Assembly (NCBI GenBank): GCA_902774055.1
Contig: CACYGX010000007.1
Coordinates: 168,945-232,944, forward strand
DNA length: 64,000 nucleotides
Reading direction: 5' to 3'
Origin: an uncultured Bacteroidales bacterium
Lineage (GTDB): Bacteria; Bacteroidota; Bacteroidia; Bacteroidales; Muribaculaceae
Of the stretch, positions 57,023-64,000 are shown piece by piece. The notes below the pieces were generated by a model. That model did no database searches, was not told where the DNA came from, and saw only the letters and a list, made by a program, of their open reading frames with translations. Positions within the stretch are counted from its first letter, which is position 1. Each line of letters opens with the position of its first letter. Made by a program: the position numbers and the translations under genes.

Positions 57023-58570
57023 ATGACCCGAAAGGCGCTACTATCCCTGATACTGGTACTGCTGTGTAACCTAACGGTAGTGGCGGGAGACTCGATTGCC
57101 GACCCTAACGTTCAGTATAGTGTTGGCTTGATCATGAATGCCGGCAACAGCGAGTTGGCTCCTTACTATATCGGTTCCAACACGGGCGGTACCGTCACCC
57201 AGCAATATAGTGCACTGGCAACAGCCCGCATTTGGCGCCAAATAGAACGCGACAAGCGCTTCTCATGGGGAGCGGGCATCGAGGCTTGGGGCGGCTATTC
57301 GTCTAGCGCGGGTTATGAACGCTATCGGGGCGACGGACAGTTCGAGGTTCACAAGCAGCACCCTGCACGCCTTTGGCTCCAACAGGCCTATGTCGAGGGC
57401 AAATACCGCAGCATCTATGCCGTGGCAGGACAGCGGCAAAAGCAGTCACCCATCGTCGATGGCAAGTTGAGCAGTGGCGACCTCGTGTGGAGCGGCAACG
57501 CGCGTCCCCCAGTGGGGCTGCGCGCCGGTTTCATCGACTTCCAGGACATTCCTTTCACTAAGGGGTGGCTGCAGTTGAACGGCGAGTTCGGCTACTTTCG
57601 CCTCTTTGACGACAAATGGCTCGAGAACCATTACAACTATTATAACCACTTCATCACCACCGACACGTGGCTGCACTACAAGAGTCTATACTTCCGCACC
57701 CGCCCCGACCAGCCAATGGTGTTTACCATCGGCGCACAGTCGGCCTGCCAGTTCGCTGGCACGGCCCGCTACTACCAGGATGGCCAGGTGACACGCACCG
57801 TCAAGATGGATGCCGACGCTAAAGCCTTCTGGCGCACATTTATCGCTGGCAGTGGCGGCAATTCGGCTGGCGATTCTTTTGTCGAGGGTAACCATCTGGG
57901 CTCCTGGGACATCTCGCTAGAGTACAAATTCAAAGACGGCAAGCGCATGCGCGCTTACACGCAGTGGCTATGGGAAGACGGCTCGGGCATTGGCAAGATG
58001 AACGGCTTTGACGGCCTATGGGGTCTGGAATACCGCAACATGGAGGACCACCAGGTGATAGATGGCGCCGTTATCGAATACCTCGATTTCACCAACCAGA
58101 GCGGCCCCATCCACTGGACAACCAATGACCACGAGGGCACGCCCATTACCAGCCACTCCTCGGGTGCCGACGACTACTACAACAACTACATCTACAACGG
58201 TTTCCAGAGCCGCGGCATGTCCATCGGCTCACCCTTCATCAAGTCGCCGCTCTATAACCAAGACGGCTACATGCGCTACACCGACAACGTGCTGCGAGGC
58301 TTCCACGCCGCGCTCACGGGATGGTTGGCCAGTGAGTGGTCCTACCGATTGATGGGCTCTTATCGCAAGGCGTGGGGCACGCCCCTCATTCCACGTGCAG
58401 GCAGTGTCGATGATTTCTCAATGGCGCTTGACATTGATTACCACCCCACCCGTTTCCCCAGTCTCAACATACATGCTACCGTAGCGACAGACCAGGGTTC
58501 TCTCTATGGCAACAATTGGGGAGCAAAACTGGGCATCACTTACTGTGGCCACCTGAATTTCAAGAAATGA
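57023..58570 (+). CDS. Capsule assembly Wzi-family outer-membrane protein, 515 aa
   Basis: A signal peptide (residues 1-22), then a long barrel with aromatic-rich strands, for example RIWRQIERDKRFSWGAGIEA, VAGQRQKQSPIVDGKLSSGD and AGFIDFQDIPFTKGWLQLNG. These match the Wzi-like family (PF14052), which holds capsule at the outer membrane. It follows glsB by three bases and overlaps the lipoprotein gene by four (ATGA), so surface lipid and capsule functions may be coregulated. Confidence 0.8.
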   Translation: MTRKALLSLILVLLCNLTVVAGDSIADPNVQYSVGLIMNAGNSELAPYYIGSNTGGTVTQQYSALATARIWRQIERDKRFSWGAGIEAWGGYSSSAGYERYRGDGQFEVHKQHPARLWLQQAYVEGKYRSIYAVAGQRQKQSPIVDGKLSSGDLVWSGNARPPVGLRAGFIDFQDIPFTKGWLQLNGEFGYFRLFDDKWLENHYNYYNHFITTDTWLHYKSLYFRTRPDQPMVFTIGAQSACQFAGTARYYQDGQVTRTVKMDADAKAFWRTFIAGSGGNSAGDSFVEGNHLGSWDISLEYKFKDGKRMRAYTQWLWEDGSGIGKMNGFDGLWGLEYRNMEDHQVIDGAVIEYLDFTNQSGPIHWTTNDHEGTPITSHSSGADDYYNNYIYNGFQSRGMSIGSPFIKSPLYNQDGYMRYTDNVLRGFHAALTGWLASEWSYRLMGSYRKAWGTPLIPRAGSVDDFSMALDIDYHPTRFPSLNIHATVATDQGSLYGNNWGAKLGITYCGHLNFKK

Positions 58571-58992
58571 TGAAAGCATTATCTTTATATATCATCACGC
58601 TGTTACTCCTGCTCTCGTTAGGGTCATGTACGCGAAACCACGGAGACATCGGCATCTGGTTCGGCACCTGGCATGTTGAGCGCATCACCGCCAGCGACAC
58701 GACAGTGGATGTCGAGGGCGACTATTTCTTCCAATTCCAGAGCAAAGTCTTCAGGGTATCACTTGTTAGTGACCATCATCAAGTCGTCGAGAGCTACGGC
58801 ACATGGGAGGAAAGCGAGGGCGGCAACAAAATGACCATTTCCTTCCCTGACCCAAACGTCTATTACATCGACATGCCCGGCCTAGAAGAAATAAACCATT
58901 TCACCGTCACCAAGGCCACGTCGAGCGACATCACCTTCACCAAGACCAACTCCACCGGCGACCTCTACACCTACCACCTCAAGAAACAATAG
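58567..58992 (+). CDS. Small lipoprotein, lipocalin-like, 141 aa
   Basis: Start at the ATG at 58567, which overlaps the Wzi stop. Signal MMKALSLYIITLLLLLSLGSC with Cys21, then a single beta domain (WFGTWHVERITASDTTVDVE, FFQFQSKVFRVSLV, KMTISFPD) like a lipocalin_4 or DUF fold. Last gene of the operon; function unknown. Confidence 0.7.
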   Translation: MMKALSLYIITLLLLLSLGSCTRNHGDIGIWFGTWHVERITASDTTVDVEGDYFFQFQSKVFRVSLVSDHHQVVESYGTWEESEGGNKMTISFPDPNVYYIDMPGLEEINHFTVTKATSSDITFTKTNSTGDLYTYHLKKQ

Positions 58993-59083
58993 CTGCCAGC
59001 TTAATAAATTGTGTTTATTGTATTTATTGTTTTCTTTTTATTAGCCTCGGCTTGAAAAAAAAGGACCGCATTTATTTCGTGAC

Positions 59084-61267
59084 TTATTGGCACTTAAAGG
59101 TCTGTAGGATGAAGTCATACTTCTCGCGAAGGCGGCGGCAGTGGGTAAGGATGTCCTCACTGGCGGTGCCACAGACGACCTCGCTGGTCGAGGTGACCCA
59201 TTTTTCCTGGAATTTATCGGTAGCAGCACGATAAGAGGCTTCGTCAAACTCCTTGCCCGCAAACACCGCTACGGTGACTTCGCGGATGTAGTTCTCCCAC
59301 CGCTTGGCGTAGTAGTCCCACACGAGTCCGTTCCAGTTGCGGCAGGCATAATCGTTAAGGCCTCCGCCCCAGGTGGTGATCAGTCGGCGCGCATTCATCT
59401 CATAGTAGTCCTTGACCTGTGGTGTTGTACCCAAGTCGCGGGCCTGCTGCAGCCAGTGGCCCAGCGTGGCATGCGGGTGGTGACTGTTCAGATTATCGAG
59501 GTCGGATAGAATTTCGTACAGCATATCGCTATGAGCGAAAAACGTCTCCTTGTCCCTCAGCTTAAAAGCCCTGTCAAACGCATGTTTCTCAATCTGGAAG
59601 AGGTCACCAAGCAACTGGCGCCCTACCCACAGGAGATCGATGACCATGGCATCGGTGGTGACGCTGTCCTGTTTCAAGAGATAATCCCAAACAGCAAGCA
59701 ATTGGCACGGGTCATACTCGATGGAGCGGGTTTCCTTGTTCATTATGGGATAGGAACAGGGCAGCGGGGCGGCATAGTTGCCAGGGGAAATATCGAGCAC
59801 ACTGTCATAGAGCAACTTCCATGCCTCGCGCACGGGCTGGCTCTCATGGCCAGCATGACGGTCAGCAAGTTCGTTTACCACCTGCTCGTGGGCCTTGCCA
59901 AAATCCCACGCCTTCTCCAGGATATATTCATAGGGGAACTGCTGAACATCTAGGCCCTCGAGCGTGGAGCCGATGCCCACAAGGTTGTCACCACACTCCT
60001 GCAACGCCCGCTCGATGCGCTCTCCTGCCTCACGCACACGGCCTTGCACATTGGTATTGCCGCCAAAATTGCCCAAGTAACACCAGATGAACGGTTGGCC
60101 ATAGAAGCCGTCATGCTCACGCCACATCTCCTTGTACTCGCAGAAGTAGTCGAGCATGGTCATTTTTCCGGCTGGCACGCCCGTGAGCATGGCACGGGTG
60201 CGTTCCCGGGTATAGTCCTTGCGCTGGTAATAGAGGAACCAGGCCATCTGCAACCACTCGGCATCAGGGTCCACAGCGGTGAGGCTCTCATAGATGTGCT
60301 TTGACACCTTATTGAGGTATTCGGGCTCAAAACTGGGCGGGTCCACCTCGTTGAACGGGTCAATGCCATAGATATGGTCGGTACCGAACAGACGGGTCTG
60401 CTCCTCGAGGAACAGGCGCTGGATTCGGCTATATAGCGGGTCCTCGCTGTTCAAGAAATAAGTGCGGTAATGGTCGTCAAAGCCAGCCCAACCGCCCAGT
60501 GCTTGGATATCGGCATCGGGGAAAAGCGTCCGCAGGGCTCCAGGAACATGCCCCGCGAAGGCCGGCAGCACAGGACGCATGTTCAAGGCTCGCTCACGCT
60601 CCACAATGCGTTGTTGCAGGGCTGTCTGACCAGTGAGCCACTCCTTGGGCAAGGGGCCGCACCAGCCATCGATGTTGGCCATGCGGTGCCAGGGCAGGTA
60701 AGCCGGGCCAGTGAAATAGGAGCGCACCTGTTCGTCGCTCATGCCCAACTTGGTCCACACGTTGTACCACACCGCCTCCTGGCCCGTGATGGCGAGCGGC
60801 AGGTTCACACCGTTCAACGCCATCCAGTCGATGAAGCGTTCCCAGTCGCGCCATTGCCAAAAGGGCATCGTATAGCCCCACGTGCAGTAGTTGAGGAAGA
60901 AACGTTGCGACACCCTAGCCGTCACCCGCTCGGGAGCAGGTACGTCGGGCAATGAGGCTGGCAACTTCACGGCCACATCGGCATACCACGACACCGTCAC
61001 CTTGCAGTAACGGTTCAGATAGCGGTTCAGTCCCACGGCCATCGAGCCCGCGTTGTTGCCACCGATGACGACCTTGCCGTCACGGCTCTCGAGCGTGAAG
61101 ACATCTCTGCCCGAGTAGTCCTGAATGGCCTCGAATTGCACCTTCTGGGCCAACTGCGGCGACAAACGCGCAGCCAGCGCCTGGGCTTGCTGCACATCCC
61201 CGCTAGCCATTGCCGACAGGGCCACTGCCAGCACAGCTATTATTGTGATAAATACTTTCTTGATCAT
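59084..61267 (-). CDS. Alpha-N-acetylglucosaminidase, glycoside hydrolase family 89, 727 aa
   Basis: Secreted enzyme (signal peptide about residues 1-21) that removes alpha-linked GlcNAc, as found on gastric mucin and heparan-type glycans. It has an N-terminal carbohydrate-esterase-like domain (23-105), then the TIM-barrel part with RFFLNYCTWGYTMPFWQWRD, the catalytic Glu in YGIDPFNEVDPPS (about residue 300), and FIWCYLGNFGGNTNVQG. The C-terminal helical domain is complete (NAGLU_C). A family 89 enzyme is consistent with a gut bacterium. Confidence 0.9.
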   Translation of the reverse strand: MIKKVFITIIAVLAVALSAMASGDVQQAQALAARLSPQLAQKVQFEAIQDYSGRDVFTLESRDGKVVIGGNNAGSMAVGLNRYLNRYCKVTVSWYADVAVKLPASLPDVPAPERVTARVSQRFFLNYCTWGYTMPFWQWRDWERFIDWMALNGVNLPLAITGQEAVWYNVWTKLGMSDEQVRSYFTGPAYLPWHRMANIDGWCGPLPKEWLTGQTALQQRIVERERALNMRPVLPAFAGHVPGALRTLFPDADIQALGGWAGFDDHYRTYFLNSEDPLYSRIQRLFLEEQTRLFGTDHIYGIDPFNEVDPPSFEPEYLNKVSKHIYESLTAVDPDAEWLQMAWFLYYQRKDYTRERTRAMLTGVPAGKMTMLDYFCEYKEMWREHDGFYGQPFIWCYLGNFGGNTNVQGRVREAGERIERALQECGDNLVGIGSTLEGLDVQQFPYEYILEKAWDFGKAHEQVVNELADRHAGHESQPVREAWKLLYDSVLDISPGNYAAPLPCSYPIMNKETRSIEYDPCQLLAVWDYLLKQDSVTTDAMVIDLLWVGRQLLGDLFQIEKHAFDRAFKLRDKETFFAHSDMLYEILSDLDNLNSHHPHATLGHWLQQARDLGTTPQVKDYYEMNARRLITTWGGGLNDYACRNWNGLVWDYYAKRWENYIREVTVAVFAGKEFDEASYRAATDKFQEKWVTSTSEVVCGTASEDILTHCRRLREKYDFILQTFKCQ

Positions 61268-61306
61268 ATTGCAATGAGGCTTAAAAGCAACAGATCGCGC
61301 GCCCTA

Positions 61307-61597
61307 TTACTTTGTGATGTTGTACCCGAGCTTCAGCACCATCTTGAGTGTGCCCAAGACGGTGTCACGGTCATAGTCCTTTTCCTGCTCGGGCAACTCC
61401 TGATAGGGCACCAAGCAGGGATGGGTCTTCAAGATATCATCGCGCTTGTCGCCCAGGGTCCATCCCTGCTCGATGCGCGACTGGGCCCACACTTCATGCA
61501 CGTTTTGGGCAATTTGCTCAATGACCATCTCCAGATCCTCGGGCAACTTGATATCGCTCGTGTCGATGGGATGTGGTGTGTATTCAGATGCCTTCAT
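61307..61597 (-). CDS. RyR-domain protein, 96 aa
   Basis: The whole chain is one RyR domain (PF02026): YTPHPIDTSDIKLPEDLEM, then ENVHEVWAQSRIEQGWTLGD as in animal ryanodine receptors (here QNVHEVWAQSRIEQGW), DDILKTHPCLVPYQELPEQE and TLKMVLKLGYNI. In bacteria these domains appear with sensory or conflict proteins and may bind nucleotide-like ligands. It lies between the GH89 gene and a small lipoprotein, and near a TIR protein. Confidence 0.85.
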   Translation of the reverse strand: MKASEYTPHPIDTSDIKLPEDLEMVIEQIAQNVHEVWAQSRIEQGWTLGDKRDDILKTHPCLVPYQELPEQEKDYDRDTVLGTLKMVLKLGYNITK

Positions 61598-61612
61598 CTG
61601 TCCAATAATCGG

Positions 61613-61828
61613 TTAATTGACAGTATCTTTCTCCATCTTGACAATGGGAATACCCTTCTCGATACTACCCTTAGGCTTGTTGGACGAAGACGTTGAATTA
61701 GTTGAGGTGTTTGTGCCATTGGAAGATGGGTTGGGCTTCTTAATGGCCGGAGTGGCGCATGATACCGCCATCAGGGCAATGCACATCGCAACGGCGGCTA
61801 GCCTGGTTCTTGATATTAACTTTTTCAT
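61613..61828 (-). CDS. Small lipoprotein, 71 aa
   Basis: Signal peptide with a lipobox ending MAVSC (Cys24), then a Ser/Thr/Asn linker and a Lys-rich end (GSIEKGIPIVKMEKDTVN). There is no folded domain to speak of. It lies 15 bases upstream of the RyR gene in the same orientation, so the two are probably co-transcribed. Confidence 0.7.
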   Translation of the reverse strand: MKKLISRTRLAAVAMCIALMAVSCATPAIKKPNPSSNGTNTSTNSTSSSNKPKGSIEKGIPIVKMEKDTVN

Positions 61829-61859
61829 AATAGCTTGCTTTTTATAGTGTTAGTGTTCA

Positions 61860-62783
61860 TCATTGATAGCGGTCTAACACATTCCCATTGACATCATACA
61901 GGACGCCCTTGTCGAGCTGATTGTCCTTGTAGGTGCCCGTGAAATATGTGCCGTCTTGCCAAACATAGGTGCCTTCGCACCGCTTGTTGTCCTTGTAGGT
62001 GCCGACAAACTTGTCGCCCTCGGCCTTGTTGATGTAGGTGCATTCGCCCTCAAACTCGCCGTGAATGAACTCGCCCTGGTAGGAATCGCCCTGACTGAAT
62101 TTTGCCAGACCTTTGCCATGAGGCAGGCCGTTTTCATCAATCGGGCCAGTATATACATACTCTCCCATCACCGGGTTGACACATGTCGAGTCAACGACCT
62201 CACGGGCAGCATCGGCCCTTGCTGACGCCTGTTTCATTCCATACATGACCAGAAAACACGTCAACGCCAATGCCAGCAGGGCCGCCAACACGCCAAGGAT
62301 AACTTTGGTCTTATCAGGTTTTTTCTCAACAAGATGGGGCTTGCTGTGCAAGAAGGACTTGAGCTTGCGATAGAACTCGTCAAAATAGCTCTTGTTGTAT
62401 TCAGGGCCGTTTTTAGTGACTACCTGGGAAATATCGTCGGGCAGGTCGGGCGGGAAACCGTTCACGCCAGCCAGCAGCACGGGAATGACGTTCTTTTTTA
62501 ACTTCAGGGCATGGGCGAGTTCTTTTCTGAGCCAGTCACTCTCGGGATTATAGTTGTCGCCATAGAGCCTGTCAAACGTATGCTTGTCAACGACCAGGAT
62601 AAAGTCGGTGCACTCATCGATGCGCGACAGCAACGTCGTGTCAAAATCCCCTTCACGCAGCGTGTCGATGTCAAAACTGACCGTATATCCGTCATGGGTC
62701 AGCAAATCAAAAAGATGATTTGCCGTAGCAAAGCCGCCGTCACGGCGATAGCTAATGAAGATGTCATTCACTTTTTCTTCCAT
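61860..62783 (-). CDS. TIR-domain membrane protein with MORN repeats, 307 aa
   Basis: Start at the ATG at 62783 (MEEKVNDIFISYRRDGG). Residues 1-150 form a TIR domain: NDIFISYRRDG, FDIDTLREGDFDTTLL, and DWLRKELAHAL, whose Glu88 corresponds to the catalytic Glu of NAD-cleaving TIRs. A transmembrane helix follows (161-182), then MORN repeats (about 205-300: GLPHGKGLAKFSQGDSYQGE, GTYKDNKRCEGTYVWQ). TIRs are NADases or scaffolds in defence; MORN repeats bind lipids or peptides. Confidence 0.85.
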   Translation of the reverse strand: MEEKVNDIFISYRRDGGFATANHLFDLLTHDGYTVSFDIDTLREGDFDTTLLSRIDECTDFILVVDKHTFDRLYGDNYNPESDWLRKELAHALKLKKNVIPVLLAGVNGFPPDLPDDISQVVTKNGPEYNKSYFDEFYRKLKSFLHSKPHLVEKKPDKTKVILGVLAALLALALTCFLVMYGMKQASARADAAREVVDSTCVNPVMGEYVYTGPIDENGLPHGKGLAKFSQGDSYQGEFIHGEFEGECTYINKAEGDKFVGTYKDNKRCEGTYVWQDGTYFTGTYKDNQLDKGVLYDVNGNVLDRYQ

Positions 62784-62916
62784 GCGCGTGATATATATTA
62801 GGTGACAAAAATAAATAAAAAACGCCAACATTGCGTCGCATCTGTTCAAAAAAAGACAAAAACCAGGCAAAAAGCACACTATCGCTACGCTTTGACCAAT
62901 TCTAGATGGCTTTTTA

Positions 62917-62946
62917 TTGGTTATTCTAGATTTTTACGTATCTTTG
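62917..62946 (+). promoter_or_regulatory. Host-type promoter of the GYF/CD225 gene
   Basis: TTG (62917-62919), 19 nt, TATCTTTG (62939-62946), an exact match to the Bacteroidetes consensus. The start codon follows 28 bases later. Confidence 0.8.
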
Positions 62947-62974
62947 CCACAAGAGAATAAAAGAATCGATTATT

Positions 62975-63535
62975 ATGCAGTACTGGATTAATCACAATGG
63001 AGTGCAGTCGGGTCCTGTTGACCTGGAAGACCTCAAGCAGATGGGGCTCACCTCACGGGCCTATGTGTGGCACGAAGGCATGACCGATTGGGCAAAAATC
63101 ACTCAGTTGCCCGAGTTGCAAGGCTTGTATGAGATGGAGACTGGAGAGCCTATTGACCTCCAGCAAGAGACACCCGCTACGGGCAGCAACGAGCCTGTAG
63201 TGGGACAACCTTACCAGCCACGTCAAGAGCCGCAGCCGACTCAGCCGCAATATGCGCCCCAGCAGCCCTATGCCCCGCAAGAGGCCCTCTCGGAGCCTTG
63301 CCCGCCCACCAATCTCATCTGGGCCATCATCTCCACGGTGCTGTGCTGCATCCCCACGGGCATTGTCGCCATCATCTATGGCTTGAAGGTGACCAACAAG
63401 TACCGCGAAGGCGACATCGAGGGAGCAAAACGCGCCAGCGAGGTGGGAGCCTGGTGGTGCATTGCCACGATCATTCTCGGCATCATCATCCAGCCGTTCA
63501 TGTCCATGCTACCCATGATGATGATGGGAAATTGA
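62975..63535 (+). CDS. GYF_2 and CD225-domain membrane protein, 186 aa
   Basis: An N-terminal GYF_2/DUF4339 domain (residues 1-52: WINHNGVQSGPVDLEDLKQ, YVWHEGMTDWAKI) and a Pro/Gln linker (60-105). A CD225/dispanin-like part with two membrane helices follows (TNLIWAIISTVLCCIPTGIV and WWCIATIILGIIIQPFMSML). The combination is common in Bacteroidetes; function is unknown. It is followed by a DUF2752 gene. Confidence 0.85.
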   Translation: MQYWINHNGVQSGPVDLEDLKQMGLTSRAYVWHEGMTDWAKITQLPELQGLYEMETGEPIDLQQETPATGSNEPVVGQPYQPRQEPQPTQPQYAPQQPYAPQEALSEPCPPTNLIWAIISTVLCCIPTGIVAIIYGLKVTNKYREGDIEGAKRASEVGAWWCIATIILGIIIQPFMSMLPMMMMGN

Positions 63536-63547
63536 CGTTAGGGCGAC

Positions 63548-63922
63548 ATGCGCCGTTGCCTCATTATCATTCTTGTTCTTGCCGCCCTGCTGGTGTTCGG
63601 CTTCATTTATTATGCGCTTGACCCGTCACAATCCGGGGTATTCCCGCAGTGCACCTTCTTGAAGCTCACGGGCTATAAGTGCCCGGGGTGCGGCAGCCAG
63701 CGCGCCATCCATGCCCTGTTGCATGGGGACCTGGCCAGTGCCTTCAGGTTCAACGCCATGCTGCTGATAGCCGTGCCGTGGGTAGCCGTTTGCCTCTATG
63801 CCGAGAGCCAGCGCACGCGCAATCCCCGCCTATACACCCGCCTGAACGCGCCACTGCTCATCTGGCTCTTCCTGGCCATGGTGCTCGCCTGGTGGCTCCT
63901 GCGCAACATCTTCAACTGGTAA
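63548..63922 (+). CDS. DUF2752 membrane protein, 124 aa
   Basis: The family signature CPGCGSQRAIHALLHGD (about residues 40-56) is clear, between an N-terminal helix and two C-terminal helices. DUF2752 proteins often follow GYF_2/CD225 genes, as here (12-base gap). The Cys pair may matter for an unknown activity. Confidence 0.9.
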   Translation: MRRCLIIILVLAALLVFGFIYYALDPSQSGVFPQCTFLKLTGYKCPGCGSQRAIHALLHGDLASAFRFNAMLLIAVPWVAVCLYAESQRTRNPRLYTRLNAPLLIWLFLAMVLAWWLLRNIFNW

Positions 63923-64000
63923 TCCTTTTTTTCAAACAACATCTACAACAAACAACAACTCAAACAACAAGAATATTAAACGACAATAAAAACAACTTAT
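63923..64000. other. A/C-rich tail of the window
   Basis: ACAAC-type simple sequence, probably the leader of the next gene outside the window. No gene is visible. Confidence 0.5.

Noticed and set aside
1-64000. CRISPR arrays
   Set aside because: No regular repeat-spacer series was seen; the repeats found are palindromic operators or short iterons.

Overview
The window reads as a Bacteroidales chromosome (a Prevotella- or Muribaculaceae-like gut bacterium is my inference). Its host promoters match TTG, about 19 nt, TAnnTTTG, and its host genes include DUF4271-hemD, PorT-type barrels, a glycine-lipid acyltransferase pair and a Wzi-type protein. About three quarters of the window (left edge to about 47.4 kb) is a tailed temperate prophage; the rest is ordinary chromosome. 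The left end of the prophage, with most of the integrase and attL, lies outside the window.

Prophage layout. Nearly everything is on the minus strand, so transcription runs right to left. The immunity/replication end is at the right: a (+) XRE regulator at 46.9 kb faces a (-) cro-like gene, a LuxR-HTH protein, a primase-helicase and a chain of small overlapping genes down to 40.95 kb. Then come tail fibres (40.5-31.1 kb, including a 2157-residue adhesin), a holin/endolysin/spanin lysis cassette (30.9-29.6 kb), a structured non-coding region (28.8-29.6 kb), and an operon of a TIGR04255 protein, a small partner and a PemK/MazF-like toxin. Next are small regulatory modules (27.1-25.2 kb), a run of seven small coupled genes, and the head and packaging block (21.2-12.7 kb: ClpP-like protease/scaffold, major capsid, phosphoribosyltransferase, PLD-like protein, terminase, MutS domain I protein). 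Portal, neck and tail completion genes (12.6-7.0 kb), the tape measure and a baseplate protein finish the set, followed by the integrase end on (+).

Regulation can be read in unusual detail. (1) Five late operons start from the same promoter, GTCTTTTA, 19 nt, TAATTT(T/C)G or TATCTTTG. At four of them the -33 element is also the U-tract of the terminator hairpin that ends the preceding operon. (2) A 12-bp palindrome, TGTAAATnTACA, occurs singly at three early promoters, where it covers the -33 TTG, and as triplets with exact 20-bp spacing at two divergent promoters. It looks like the repressor operator of the prophage. (3) Each of the three single-operator promoters is followed about 70 nt downstream by a hairpin and U-tract, so each should make a short terminated RNA or an attenuated leader. 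These signals, the structured RNA candidate and the TIGR04255/toxin operon are the best candidates for undescribed biology.

Chromosome (47.4-64 kb): AraC regulator, LOG-family hydrolase, DUF4271, uroporphyrinogen-III synthase, rnpA, yidD, a TatD-like hydrolase, a lipoprotein, an outer-membrane barrel, a polytopic membrane protein, a glsA-glsB-Wzi-lipoprotein operon, a GH89 alpha-N-acetylglucosaminidase, then a (-) group of a RyR-domain protein, a small lipoprotein and a TIR-TM-MORN protein, and finally GYF/CD225 and DUF2752 membrane proteins.
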